Positions 41,744 to 53,658 of a DNA stretch of 56,422 nucleotides are shown here, in pieces (within the stretch, counting starts at the first letter, position 1; every line of letters starts with the position of its first letter). Below the pieces are notes generated by a model, which saw nothing but the letters and a program-made list of their open reading frames with translations, made no database searches and had not been told where the DNA came from. Position numbers and translations under genes: made by a program. Origin of the DNA: Asparagopsis taxiformis (taxonomy: Eukaryota; Rhodophyta; Florideophyceae; Bonnemaisoniales; Bonnemaisoniaceae); contig JALQPE010001795.1 of assembly GCA_030407315.1 (NCBI GenBank), positions 1-56,422 on the forward strand. The letters run 5' to 3'.

Positions 41744-43668
41744 TAGTTTTCCGACGACGTTTCGGAGTCGTCGGTGGTGTCTAGGGCGTCGGCAACGTCT
41801 TGAGCCGTTACGGAAGATCCGTTACGTTCTAAAACGTCTCGCCTCAGAGGGCCCGATTTGGGATGATTTTCGTCATCGGCGAACGCAACCATGCGTGTTG
41901 GAGGGTTTGACCGTTGGAGCACGGCTTTAGGGTAATCCCTTTTTCGGTTGAACCGATTGGACTGGCGCTGTTGGCGGCGCATAACCTGCTCCGGTTCTTG
42001 CTGGTAAGCGTAGTTCGCAAAGGCGAAGTAAGTTCCCACAGAGGGCGGTAAATAAGGACAAGTGTATAACACGTGCCCCGGTTGGCGACAGCCAGAGCAT
42101 CTCCAAGTAACAGCCCCTTCAGGGATCATACTCTCAGCGAGTTTAAGATGTTCTCCAGTTAGGGTAGGGGCCTGCATTGGAGCGCCCGTTGAGTTCCCAG
42201 AAGGGATAGGTAATGTCGGCGGTGGGGTCCGCGGTATTGCGGACGGCTCCCCGGGTAGGGTGGCGAGCATCGCCTTGCGTTTGCCTTCGGCAATTTCCCG
42301 GGTAGGGTAAGCCTTCGGCTTTGCGGGCAGCGAAGCTCTTAGAGAGTCCCCGAGTCCTTGAGCAAGGTTACGGACAGCGAGAAAATCTTCCCCACCGGAG
42401 CGGCCGATTGTAACCTTGACGGTGTGTTTAACCTCTGGGCGTAGGCCCTTGAGGTAATAGTTGACCAAGTCTCTTTCCGAGAAGACGTTCGCACACAGGA
42501 GAGCAGCGTCCTGCAGTCTGTCTGCGTATGCAGCTTCATCTTCATCCGGCCCTTGCCGTATACGCGTTACCGCGTCATAAGCGTCCGCTAGGACATTGTC
42601 CGTTGCGTAGCGAGCCAGAAGGGCGTTAACGGCTTGCGGCCAAGTGATCTGCTGATGCAGATGGTTGAGAAGCTTGCGCTTTCGCGCCTCGGCGGCGATA
42701 AACCTTTGAGGTTCTCCTTCTAGGAAATACTTGAGTAACTTGGTAGCTTCTCCCTCCGAGACTCCGCATGAATCACATGCATCTTGAAATTCCGCGAGGA
42801 ACCGGAGGATATCGATGGGTTCCGCACCATCGAACGGCGTGAATGACGCGTTGAAATTACGGATCTTCTCCGTTAGCTTATACAAGCTCCTTGATTTACC
42901 CATTGGGGTATCAGTCGTTAGGGACTTGTTCTTGAGTCGGTAGTACCGATAGGAGACCACTAGGTCGAACGCGGGTTCGCGGGCCTTCAAAGGCACCAAG
43001 CCTTCCTCAAGAGGTCCTTCTTCATCGTCCCACGAGGGGTTTTCCGGTGCAGATCCGGTGGCACGAGTGTGCTGTCTCGTGCGAGAGATATTCCCTGTTT
43101 GGGATAGTGATTCGGCGAGGGCGTCGACACGGTCGGACAGATGTCGGGTTGCTTCTGCGACTTGATCCAATCGGGGATCTTCTTCTTCCTCCCTACCGGA
43201 TGTAGGGTCAGGGAAATCAGCCGATCGGATGCGGCGAGCAGGAAACTCCTGTTGTCCTAATGGACTGGCATTAAAGCCGTGAATCGAAAGCTCCTCCAGA
43301 CGAGTTTCCAAAAGGGATACGCGTTTAGCGAATTCGGCTTTGACCTGATTCCAGGTTTCCGCTAGGAACTCGGCGTCCCGATCTTGGGTGGCTTCTCGGC
43401 TGGCGGCCATCAGCTTTGGCTCGACCAGTTCCATGACGGTTTCGACCGTAGCGTCCACGATTTCCGCCCTGCGGTCTTGAACAGTCTTCTCGACGACGGT
43501 GCTGAATTCAGCCTTGAATTCTTCCAACCGTTCGTTGAAGATTCGGTCAGCCCGATCTTGTAGGGTGTTAATCACCACGCCTTCTTCGGCGATCAGATCC
43601 GAGTCGGATAAGTCGCTGGCAGGCGCTATGTCTTCACTAGAGGGTCCCGTTGTAGGGTTACGAGGCAT
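41743..43668 (-). CDS. gag: Gag
   Basis: The protein is 641 aa from ATG 43668; the frame is open upstream without ATG. The N-terminal 200 residues are acidic and coiled-coil-like. Residues about 270-430 are a Ty3/gypsy capsid domain (FTPFDGAEPIDILRFLAEFQ, YYLKGLRPEVK). A single zinc knuckle CSGCRQPGHVLYTC (CX2CX4HX4C) lies near 524-537 and would bind RNA. The TAA stop shares its last A with the ATG of the protease ORF. Confidence 0.92.
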   Translation of the reverse strand: MPRNPTTGPSSEDIAPASDLSDSDLIAEEGVVINTLQDRADRIFNERLEEFKAEFSTVVEKTVQDRRAEIVDATVETVMELVEPKLMAASREATQDRDAEFLAETWNQVKAEFAKRVSLLETRLEELSIHGFNASPLGQQEFPARRIRSADFPDPTSGREEEEDPRLDQVAEATRHLSDRVDALAESLSQTGNISRTRQHTRATGSAPENPSWDDEEGPLEEGLVPLKAREPAFDLVVSYRYYRLKNKSLTTDTPMGKSRSLYKLTEKIRNFNASFTPFDGAEPIDILRFLAEFQDACDSCGVSEGEATKLLKYFLEGEPQRFIAAEARKRKLLNHLHQQITWPQAVNALLARYATDNVLADAYDAVTRIRQGPDEDEAAYADRLQDAALLCANVFSERDLVNYYLKGLRPEVKHTVKVTIGRSGGEDFLAVRNLAQGLGDSLRASLPAKPKAYPTREIAEGKRKAMLATLPGEPSAIPRTPPPTLPIPSGNSTGAPMQAPTLTGEHLKLAESMIPEGAVTWRCSGCRQPGHVLYTCPYLPPSVGTYFAFANYAYQQEPEQVMRRQQRQSNRFNRKRDYPKAVLQRSNPPTRMVAFADDENHPKSGPLRRDVLERNGSSVTAQDVADALDTTDDSETSSEN

Positions 43669-43721
43669 CGTGAAGATGATGTGAAGGAAAATTTCTCTCA
43701 AAGAGACTTACCCGAGGGTAC

Positions 43722-43744
43722 AAGGTTCTAGGTCGAGAGACCAA
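43722..43744 (-). other. Candidate primer binding site
   Basis: On the minus strand, one base after the 5' LTR, TGGTCTCTCGACCTAG begins with the TGG expected for a tRNA 3' end. The tRNA was not identified; the complement resembles a tRNA 3' end only loosely. Confidence 0.3.
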
Positions 43745-44429
43745 TGTAGCAGGTAGAAAATCCGCTAGAGCGGCAAACCACCCGACAGGTGTCCCGAGCC
43801 TCGGTAGAGGAAGTGGTAGAGCAGATGAACCTTATAGGTACCCGGCGGGTAGTCTCGTGAGAGAGAAGGGATCGCTACCCGGAGGGGGTTGTGCGATTAT
43901 AGCGCTCACGCGAGATGCGTATTAATGGAGCAAGATGACGTAATCCGTCGAGCTGTTGGCTAACCCTAAGGTTTTCCCGGAGAGGGGTTGAACAATAGGT
44001 ATGCGAACACTGTTCCTGTGGGTCGTAATTCCACTTGAGTTTACGTTACTCTAGAAACCGTGCCTACTGGCTATTCCAGTGGCGGTTTTATACTAAGTCT
44101 ACTGTAAGCTAGGGTTAGTGGTTAGGAATAAATATCCAGTTATTGACCAACCAGAGCCCAGTTAACGGCACTCGCCTACCCGCGAGGTTATTGCCAGTTA
44201 GGCTTACATTGTAATGTACAGCTGGTTAGCTTAAGTTATAAATTTGCCCCTTGTGGGGTCTTGGCCGGGGCCGATGGGCCCGGATAGGGTTATTTGTCAG
44301 CCTTAGCTTGTCCCAAGTATAGGAAACACGCCAGTTGGCTGGTGCCTTGTGATTGGCACATCCCTTAAGTGGGTACCCAATAGGGAAGCGACACGCCTCG
44401 ATCGGCGAGGACCGCCAGGCGGTACGACA
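43745..44429 (-). repeat. 5' LTR
   Basis: Matches 31935-32619 except at 44096. TATAAAA on the minus strand at 44086-44092 is the likely gag-pol promoter. The single LTR difference lies 4 bases upstream of it in the direction of transcription. Confidence 0.95.
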
Positions 44430-44434
44430 AGGAC
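44430..44434. repeat. Target site duplication AGGAC (right)
   Basis: Matches 31930-31934. Confidence 0.95.
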
Positions 44435-45452
44435 CATACCTATCTTTAGCAAAAATAGACACGTGTTCACCCTTTCCCGAGATCTCCAAGTGTGACAGAT
44501 GCTGAAGCGGGTATCCCTTTGTGGCATTCTAGACGACACCAGTGAAACGTAGTCCATACTTGAAGAGTATTCCTGCCGTTTCAACAGAGGAAAAGTATGA
44601 ATCAGCACACACGAGGCGGTGTGTATAAAACCATGGCTTGACGAGCCTTAATGTGACGGCAGTACCATGCTTCGTTTCGGACTCGAATGCTTTTCCACGT
44701 GTCTCCTCGGCTTACATCACCACATCCATCCTTAGAATGATGCCACTATTGCCACAAGATGCAGTTTTAAGCTCACATCCATTCTCGGGCTTACGGTCCA
44801 TTGCAACGTAATGTGGGAGTCCGATGTCGATCCAGTCACCTCCCACACCATATCACCTTGACATAATCTCATCGACACATATCGAATAGGAAGGGAATAC
44901 CTGAGAGCTTCTGAGGTCATTGATGTCGGTGATAAACTCAGATATGACACCCCACCGGTCAGTTTCGTCTCGAACTTTGGAGTAAGTCACGTACTGTCTC
45001 AGCTCTTCAAACCGTTTGCGTGACATAATGTGTCAAAACATCGGTGCGGGGATGCATTTAGTCCCAGATTGACTACTCCAGAAAGAGCGCCTCCCACTGA
45101 ACTCAAATCGTGACATGAGTACAATGACTCCAAAACACTTCAAAATCTCTCCCAGCGAGGTAGGTTTGAGATTACGCTTTTCCAGCTCGTAATTGGAGTA
45201 TGAGACGATACTGCTCAAAAATCCCATTGGAAACATCCACTGGAAATAGTCGTACGGTGTCATATCTGATGGGCTGTGTCCTTCAGATATTATCTCATCC
45301 AATGGACCAATCATCTTCCACGGCCGAGTGGGGCGCCAGCCATTCATTTGCATTGATACATCAGGCACGGTCCATTCCACGTCATTGCAGATGACAATTG
45401 GCTCACCGGTTGACTCAGTGTCACATGGCAGAGTATTAACACTCGTACTCAT
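44435..45452 (-). pseudogene. piggyBac-type transposase, 5' part
   Basis: From ATG 45452 the frame reads YDYFQWMFPMGFLSSIVSYS and GEILKCFGVIVLMSRFEF, then after a stop VDEIMSR (first catalytic Asp), MDRKPENGCELK, and CADSYFSS (second catalytic Asp), in the order of DDE_Tnp_1_7. Four in-frame stops are visible on reading (after IPAPMF, after EIMSR, before AEET, before NATK). The retrotransposon separates the second and third catalytic Asp. The start is only 18 bp from the end of the right KDZ copy, so the piggyBac promoter region was probably displaced by that insertion. Confidence 0.85.
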
Positions 45453-45470
45453 GTCACGTTCTTGCGGCGT

Positions 45471-45740
45471 GACGTCTGTGTTTTCGGAAGTGGACGCGGA
45501 CGTCCAGTCTCTCTAGTACGGGTCCTAGTCGGCCCCGAGATTTACTAGAACAAATGAACGTCCGCGTCCAAAAAAAATAAAAATTTTTTGGATGCGGACG
45601 TCCACTTTCTCTAGTACATATGGCGGAATACTAGGGCCCGACATCCACTTTCTCTAGTACGTTTGGCGGAATACTAAGACCCGACATCCACTTTCTCTAG
45701 TACGTTTGGCGGAATACTAGGACCCGACATCCAGTATACA
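45471..45740. repeat. Palindromic terminal repeats of right copy
   Basis: Same module as 6630-6850 with an extra unit: GGACGCGGACGTCC palindrome, foldback near 45555-45605, then units with CCACTTTCTCTAGTACGTTT. Confidence 0.6.
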
Positions 45741-45849
45741 ATATATCAGCGAAAACCGGGAGGGAAGAAATTACAGCGGATGGTAAATTCAGGGCCATAT
45801 CGGACCGTATTTTATTCTCTCATTTACGAAACTGCTCGTATACAATACG

Positions 45850-46020
45850 TCTCTCTAGAATAGGAAATACATATCTGGTCAGAATAGGAAATAAATACCC
45901 GGTTAGAATAGGAAATACGTATCCAGCCAGAATACGGAATATGTATCCAGTCAGAATACGGAATATGTATCCAGCCAGAATATGAAATACGTATCCAGCC
46001 AGAATACAAAATACCTGTCA
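45850..46020. repeat. 24-bp minisatellite, right copy
   Basis: About eight units built on AATACGTATCCAGCCAGAAT. Confidence 0.8.
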
Positions 46021-46389
46021 GCATACCGTCGATCACCCATCTCCCTCACTATCGCGTTCTCCCTACCATCCGAACGCCATGCACCACCATCCGCACATAC
46101 TTCAAGAACCCTCACGACCTTGATTACAAAAAATCCGCTCCTTCCCAATTCCATCCCGCTTTCCTCGACACCAACCCAGCCCATTAAATCATCAAGACAT
46201 CAAACACGAACATGGTCAGCAAAATCTTACACCACTTGAAACCCTCTCTCACTTCTATCGTATGCCCGAAAATATACACATACCAGAAACACCTCACAGC
46301 TTCATTCCCCATCTTCCTAGATCCCTTCTTCACTCTCCTTCAGTCCTACCGTTCCTGCTTCACCACTCCTGCATCACATACACAACATC

Positions 46390-47345
46390 AGAATCAACCA
46401 CAACAGTCAGATTCAAAGCAACGCTTACCACGACAGATATCCTAGAAACTCCCTTACTTACCTCTCATCCATCCTACACAAATACAAGCCATGATCCAAA
46501 ACCTTGCAATGAATAATCAAAGTCAGCAGTCCATATCTTCGCAAAACAAGTCTTGGTGCTAAGTGAAACTTACTTTCTGTCATCAACATTCCTGCATCAT
46601 CTACACAACATCGGAATCAACCACAACAGTCAGACTCAAAACCAACCTTCCCTCGCAGCATACTTTCAGAACTCGCACACTTACCTTCGCTCACACAATA
46701 CACACCATGACTCAATAGGCTTCTAATGAATGAATATGGATCAACAGCAACAGTCAGACTCAAAACCAACCTTCCCTCGCTGCTTACTTTCAGAACTCGC
46801 ACACTTACCTTACCCGTTCCATCCTGCACACAATAAAAAACCATAAGTCATGTAATCGTGTAGCCAAGAAAAGTAGTCAGCATTCCGCATTCTTCGCACA
46901 AACGGTCTGGGCGCCAATGTGACTTACCTTCCGTCATCACTATTCCTCCATCACCTACGACACATCGGAATCAATCGCAACAGTCAGATGAAAACCAACG
47001 TTTCCCTCGCTACATACCCTGAGAACTCGCAAATGTACCTCTCCCATCCTACACAATACAAACCATGATCAAAAACCTTGCAATGAATAATAATCATAGT
47101 CCGCAGTCCATACCTCGCAAAACCATCTTGGCACTCAATGAAACTTACCTTCCGTCATCAACATTCCTGCATCATCTATACAAAATCGGAATAACTACAA
47201 CAGTCAGACTCAAAAACCAACCTTCCCTCAGCACACTTTCAAAACTTCACGTACCTCTCTTCCATCCTCCGCTCAATACAAACCATGAGTCAACAGGCTT
47301 CCAATGAAAAATATCGCATCAACGGAAATAGTCAAACTCAAAACC
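46390..47345. repeat. Subterminal repeat array of right copy (about 6 units)
   Basis: CAACAGTCAGACTCAAAACC recurs near 46400 (variant), 46624, 46747, 46980 (variant), 47198 and 47328 (variant), at spacings of about 224, 123, 233, 218 and 130 bp. The left copy has about three. Unit expansion accounts for most of the length difference between the copies. Confidence 0.7.
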
Positions 47346-47393
47346 ACGCTTCCTCAATGCATACCCTCGAGGGTAGAGGATGGAACGAAGGTA

Positions 47394-47417
47394 CGCGAAT
47401 CTTGATCAAGATTCGCG
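47394..47417. repeat. Perfect 24-bp palindrome
   Basis: Centred between 47405 and 47406, with half-site CGCGAATCTTGA. The corresponding place in the left copy (near 5580) has only one arm, so the palindrome arose by a local foldback duplication. Confidence 0.85.
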
Positions 47418-48018
47418 CACGTACAAAGCAAAGTCGGTCAAAGAATATCAGTCGGTGATGATGGCGGAGTGGAGCCGCGGCGTCTCGACGGACAGCTTTC
47501 TGCGTCCGCTTAAGTCTTGCTGTGCATACTCGAAATCATCGCCGGCAGTGAGATTGAGTATGGCCCAAGCCATGGTCTCTGAATCCCCGAACAATGAGAT
47601 CCGGATCGAGAACAACGAATATAAACATATAATCATATATATGAGAACACCTTTGCTTCCTTACATGATCCGTGGCATATCCGCGTAAAGCACATTCAGA
47701 TTCCACGAAGTTCGGAAATAAAAAAGTTTATTATTACAAATGAATTAATTGAAAATTCATCTCCTAGGGCGGTCGTTCGTCCTTCCATGCACACGTTGCC
47801 AGCACGCAATGTGATGTAACAGTTGGAAATGATTGAACTCTCGGTAAATTCCACCGTTGGATGTCAGCTGGAGTGAGCACAAAACTACTACCACAAAAAC
47901 GAACGAACACGTTACATTCCAATCTCTGAAAGCACCACAAAAATAAATTGGTCGCATCTGGACGCACAGTCTCCCCTGTTCAGCTCGCAAATCCTCCCTT
48001 TTTGCGTCAAAACTCGAC

Positions 48019-51000
48019 ATGGAATGCAAGTATGAAGGTGCTTTAACTGCTGTAGATGCTATGCCTGCTGCTTTTGCGCTGCGGTGCATGAGCGAACGTG
48101 TCGCTACCGTTTCAACCCCTCTCCCCAACATTTCAACAACGCTCGTGTCCCTGCCGTCACCCATGAGCCTGCTCGAAACGGCGACCCATGATTCCCCGCA
48201 ACCCAGCTCCCAGACCCAGAATCTGGTCGTGCTTCCTCCAGCGCCTCACCCTGTGACGCTCATGCCACCAACCTCAACCCCCTCCCGCGCAAGACCTCCT
48301 CGTGCAATCCCTCGCCGCCAGTCTCACAACCCTCGAGTACAAGGCCGGCGCTGGCCGCGTGAGCGAAGTCATCCATCACCATCCTACAAGACCCCGCATT
48401 CTCCCTAGAAAAGTTCAACAGCGCCGTTCGCACCGTAGAAGAATGTCGCCACGTTACCGTTCCATGGTCGAAAAACACATTTCCGCACCGAAGGTTACAA
48501 GAGCCACATCATTCCAGACAAAACTGGTAAGTACTCGGCACAGCTGTACCTCCGCGACCCAGTCGACATGCTCCGCAGGCAGTTAGCACTGGCTAACGAC
48601 CAAAATACTCTCTTCCACCCCTCCCCACAGACCGCCCCAGACGGCACCGAATATTTCTCATCCCTACACACAGAATTCGCGAAACGCTGCACCAGGTTAC
48701 TAGACAGCGCGTGCAAGCTCTCGGAAGATCCACAGGTCGTATGGGCAGAGGAAACTGATCCCACACCTTCCTCCTTTGCCGGCCTCCTCCAAGTGTACTC
48801 CGACAAGAGCAGCACAAGCCTCAAGAGCTCCGCAATCGTCGCATACCCCATACACGTCACACTGCTCAACTTCTCCGCCCCCCTCCGTCGCCACTGCATC
48901 CGTACCGGCCTCACCATCGTCGGGTATCTTCCGTACATGTTAACCCTTCGTCCAACGCCTTGTTCGGTGATGAAATGCCGACAACCTCTAGTTCTGCTAG
49001 TCGCGCGCTCGCAAAATTGATATTCTTCATAAGCACTCGAAAAAGTGTTTCGTCCCTATCCACCGCGTTCTCTTCCGGGTTCCCCTGGACAGATCCACTG
49101 CAACTGCCCGCCAATGCTTTCCCATCCTAGCCAATTATTGCTGCGACTTTCCAGAGGCCAAAGAGCTGTCATGCACTCGCAACAGCACTAACACCACACA
49201 TCCCTGCCACCGCTGCTACATCCGCCACTCAACTTGAATCCACCGCGCCACACCAGCCCCGCTCCCTCGATGATACACGCTCTGCACGCCAAGAGAGCGC
49301 TCAGGAGCATACAACTGCTCCGCTCGAAGCTCTCTCCCTCCTCGAACACACACTCTGTCCTCGAATCGACCGCTCTTTTACCCACCAACAGTCCCTAGAC
49401 CGTACAACATTTTCTCCTTCGAGCCTCTGCACAATCTCCACCTCGGATCTCAAAGCTCATCAAACAGTGGCATTGTTCACGCCTCAGCTCCCCAGACCTC
49501 ACCACCACCACTGCCTCCCATTCCGGGACACCTCGCACCTTCAAGAAGGGTGAAAAAATCCTCCTCGCGGCTCAAACAGCATTCTGTCCGCTATCGAACG
49601 CGACTACTACATCACGGTCTTCATGTCGACTTCTCCAAGGGTGAGAAGGGCACCAATTTGAACGGCCTCTTCACGGAGGACGGCATACGCCGCCTGCATG
49701 CGCGAGCCAAAGACTATCCACCATGTCGACAGTGGTGTTCCCTTTCCATCGCAGCATTCATTGACACATGCTGTGACGAAGTAGAGACAGCCCCCTCACT
49801 TCCCTGCACGCAATACTCTGACCTCGTCGCATGGTTCATGAAACGCGGCGCGGTCGCATCAAGCACTGGGACTGCCGCCGATAGAAAGCCTCCAGAACTC
49901 CATTTCCTATTTCAACAATCATGCTCTCCACCCTCGGCCATTCCACCCACAGGACTCAAAAACTTTCAAGTTCCATCTTCTAGACCATCTTCCCGGTGAC
50001 TTGCAGAGATATGGCGCCCTGGAACACATTGATGCAGGCCCCTACGAACACTCGCATCTTCTGTTCAAACAGAGTTAAGGAAAACCTCTCGAAGGCGCTC
50101 CACAGCCATGGAAGAGACTATTCGCCACATGGAATTCTCCTTGGCACTCCAACTGGTCACACCCCATCCAACACATTGGGAAACCCACGCATGATATCGC
50201 CCACAGACGGTGCAGTACTCGTTCGCGACGGATTCACCGTTGCACTGCACGACTTTGCCTCCCTGCTGCCCGATGCAACCCTCCTCGTTGCAGATATCGA
50301 CGGACAGCCCGATCCTGCCACTCTTTTGCCCTGCACAACTCCTCGTTCCCGTCTGGCACCATAACGCTATTCCAGCAACTCGGTGACACAGCTGCACAAG
50401 CGTTCCTCACCCTCGCTAGACTGCGCGCCACGGCAGAAGGCCCTCCAATACATGACATGGACATTTCCGTCACCGTGGTAAAGTCCGCCTACGTCATGGA
50501 GGTACGTCCCAGATGCCGACGAACTTTGACCCCGCACAGTGGCATGCTTCGCCCCACAAACGTGTCGAGGCACATAGCAGCAGCGCGTCTTTGAAAAACT
50601 CATCATTCGGCCCCGCAAAAAGAGATCGCAGCAGTACTCCCTTGGTCGTCATCTCCGGAACTGCCGTGACTACAGAACCATATGGGTAGGGCGCGTCCTG
50701 GCACTGGTACGCCTGCAGTCTCCAAACCTGTTTCAACCTGTAGAACTCGCTTTCGTTCAGATATGACAAGCTTTGCCCCAAAAACGCTGTGGAAAAATCA
50801 CTTGGGTGCATTTGTTTAAAGGGTCCACATGGGACCCGGACAAGGATCCATTTACAGCAATGACCACTGCATCCCACAGTGCAGGTGGTCCTTGGTTTGA
50901 CCTCATCTCCTGCATTCTACTATATCTGGCACCGTGGCACATCGTACGAAGAACTTTCCAGTCAAGCCATTTACGAAACAAATGCACTGGGCGGACCACC

Positions 51001-51055
51001 GTTTCTATCTCAACCGCTTCTACACCAACACTGATTACCAGTTTCAGATGATAAT
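48019..51055 (+). pseudogene. KDZ/Plavaka-like transposase, right copy, frame-broken
   Basis: Starts MECKYEG at 48019 and carries the left copy's fragments in the same order: LYLRDPVDMLRRQLA near 48550; VYSDKSSTSLKSSAIVAYPI near 48795; NLNGLFTEDGI near 49660; LLVADIDGQPDPATLL near 50280. Breaks differ from the left copy. The extra base at the left copy's 4572 is absent, but losses elsewhere destroy the zinc finger and the FEPLHNLH region. It is not expected to be functional. Confidence 0.65.
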
Positions 51056-51749
51056 GAAAGAATAAATCTAAGAGTCGCAGCACTCTATTGATAATGTACT
51101 ACATGATAAGCCTTCTAGTCAACGTCACATTACTGCACTAATTTCAACCATCCCCCATTACGCCAAAACTGTTATCAGCAGTTCTGCATGGCGCCGCTCC
51201 AGCCACCATACTGTGGGGCATTGATTTCGACATTCAGGTTTGCACTCAGGTGTTCCCAGCATATGGGTCAACGACGAAAAGTTCTGCGCCAATTAGTCCT
51301 TGCGCAATCACAAATCCATTACAGCACCGGAGGTTTGACGTAATATGCGATTGAATCCAATCCTCGGACACTAGAACAAGTGATGAGCAGCGGTTTACAT
51401 CATCAACGACATGAACAATTCCAGACCCTCTCCGCTTTGCCACACTTCAACAGCCTCTCTTCGTCACAGTACGGCTTGCAAACACATGCGTGTGCCTGTG
51501 CACTAGTCCGCTGTTCGCTCTCGACAACGTCCGTTTCTTCCCTTGCCTTGCGAGCCTTGGAGACAAGACATGCAGTACACCACCATACCAACTAATTGCT
51601 GAAAAGCTACCCACATATTGACTGTACCGCCTTGTAAACTCCTTCTGCCGTGCACCTCCTTTCCCCTTCGGTTCATCCAAACACTCCACAGTAGTCACTA
51701 GCCAAGCATCCAGGCCGCGCCAGCGTTAGTATGCTCGTTCTATGTCCAT
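51056..51749. other. Between the two KDZ genes
   Basis: Corresponds to about 1230-2030 of the left copy. No clear coding signal on either strand. Confidence 0.4.
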
Positions 51750-53426
51750 TACTTGTTCTGGTCGTATCGAATACCCCCTGAAGATGTCCAGCACATTCAC
51801 AGCTACTCGTTTGTTAAACCATGCATCACCATTCACACTTCCATTTCGAAGCTGTCAGGAACCATGCCTTTGCTGTATCGCAGCTCTGAGAACGGTGCCG
51901 TTCGCCACCTCCCATATCCAAATCACCGTTGCTTTCCCGTTTCAAAAGCTTCTCAGACGCTTCGCGCTTTTGATCCTCTCGCTCGTCCATCTCAGCTCGG
52001 CGTCGTCAGCATCGTGCATCTAGACATTAATTTCGTGTACCCCAGCGAACCGAACAATCTGTCCCTCGCATTACGCTTCCGTGCACTCATCACGTCGGAC
52101 AGTTTCTGCGTCACTTCACTTTCAATTCCTTGCTCCCCGCCACAGCCTCTTGACAGCACACACGCTGCTCCTCATCGGAAAACACATCACACCACGGACT
52201 TTGACGCAGTACGTGTCGCACCAAGTCATTCAGCAGATCACTCTCGTCTCTGTACGAGGTGTATACCACTGCAGATTCTTGATGATATAGCCCGGAGGGG
52301 TAGCAATATATCCTACACGTTTTCGCTCCAAAGTGCCTTCTACCGGCTCTACCTCGATGGTACGTCCAGTCCAACGTCTCTGCGTTTGTTCCGCTATAGG
52401 GTCCAGCTCCATAGTCTCGTTCTTGCACCACTTTGTCAGGTTTTCCTCAACCGCCCTAAGAACTCCAAGGTATTTCACAGGAATGGCTTTCTGTATTTTC
52501 GACTTACCGCCACCGTGATCACTGATTCTACCTGTTCTCGCAATTGCAGTAAGGCTGGCATTTTCCGCCTGCGAGTCTTCACCTTAGCCTCCAACGCAAC
52601 TATCTCCGTGGTGAGCGCCTTGTTTGGCTATGTCCTGGCTAAACACTTTTTCCATCTCGCTCCGCGATCTTCTTCTTCTGCGCATTGATGCGACTCGCCA
52701 TTAAATCGATGGATTCCGGCGGATGCAACCTCTCTGCCCTCACCGTCCCCCCATCTCGCACGCTATCGGGAATATGATGTCCCCATCGGCAATAGCCTGA
52801 CGTCGCGGGGGCGTTACGCGCATATTTGGCACCAATGACAGTCTGTGTGACGAGGCCGCACTCGGCTGCTCTCTCCCCTCAGTACCACCTGACCGCCGAT
52901 GATAGTTGGCATCCTGTGAACGTTGCTCAGAAACAAAACATCCCTTGCCGCTATCCTCGGGTCCCTGACTGCATTACCTGCTTGGGCTGATGTACTCGGC
53001 ATAGTTGGCGCAGTGGGGGTCACAGCCTCCAGTGTCTCGCGAACCCCCGGCTGGGACTCCGTCTGCAGCACCTCCGCATCTGCCAACCGGGAGGAACTAC
53101 CTTTGCCATAGCACACTCTGCCGCAATTCCAAATGTTTTGAGCCACTATCATGTCATCATCATGATGTTCACTGTCCCTGCGAGCACGCTTGCCCGGTCA
53201 AGCCCCATCTCTCTCCGCGCCGTTCCTCCTTCCTCACTTTCTCGCTGCGGATCCCCAGTTCTGCGCCGGTCCGTCTTGCGACTACCGGACCGGCGGTGGT
53301 CAATGCTGCGGTAGGCCCAGACCGCTTCTTCGCACGGGATTGTCGGGCACTCGATACAGCAGCTGCTGACCGGTTTTTCTGGAGGCCCGGAGGCTTTGGA
53401 GCTTTCTTCGCAATACGCGGCGGCAT
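51750..53426 (-). pseudogene. Second gene of the KDZ-like element, right copy, broken
   Basis: Likely starts at ATG 53426 (MPPRIAKKAPKPPGLQKNRS), a basic, proline-rich N-terminus that suggests a nuclear or DNA-binding protein. Further pieces match the left copy: RDPRIAARDVLFLSNVHRMP near 52980-52920, RRWTGRTIEVEPVEG near 52380-52340, and SYRDESDLLNDLVRHVLRQS near 52260-52200. Pieces lie in different frames. No known domain was recognised. Confidence 0.45.
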
Positions 53427-53658
53427 ATGAAGCCTTCCGGAAGCGATGGAACGATTGAGTTGCACGAGATACAAAAAGATTGCTGTATAGTGTCGGTAAC
53501 CACAACGGTCTGCGATGAACGTTCTCGTGTCAGGTCAAGTACCGGAGAATACGCCAACAGCCCAGATGTATACGGTAGGCAGTCATCAACAGTATTTAAT
53601 GAGGTACAATTACAGCTGTCGAGCTAGGCCGCGAGCCCCCCTATGTCCGGAAGACGTC

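Larger units (their letters stand above)
31935..44429 (-). mobile_element. Ty3/gypsy chromovirus-like LTR retrotransposon, 12,495 bp
   Basis: 685-bp LTRs (31935-32619 and 43745-44429) differ at one position (32286 C, 44096 A) and are flanked by AGGAC. The element reads right to left: gag, protease, RT-RNase H-integrase-chromodomain, then a long gene on the opposite strand. It is large for this superfamily mainly because of that extra gene. Near-identical LTRs indicate a recent insertion. It lies inside a piggyBac gene. Confidence 0.95.
45471..53658 (+). mobile_element. KDZ/Plavaka-like DNA transposon, right copy
   Basis: The inverted match to 1-6850 covers 45471-52972. The element continues to about 53658, where AGACGTC mirrors the GACGTCT at 45471 as a possible 7-bp terminal repeat. 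The transposase is on the plus strand and the second gene on the minus strand. No target duplication was recognised, so the outer boundary is tentative. Confidence 0.65.

Noticed and set aside
44435..45452. Decay of piggyBac by RIP-like C-to-T mutation
   Set aside because: Some stops (for example after EIMSR) fit a transition, but others fall where relatives seem to have residues not reachable by C-to-T, so the pattern is not supported.
1..52972. One giant palindrome formed by a single amplification event
   Set aside because: Homology stops at transposon ends (6850 and 45471) and the copies differ by several percent and in repeat number, so two insertions of one family explain it better.
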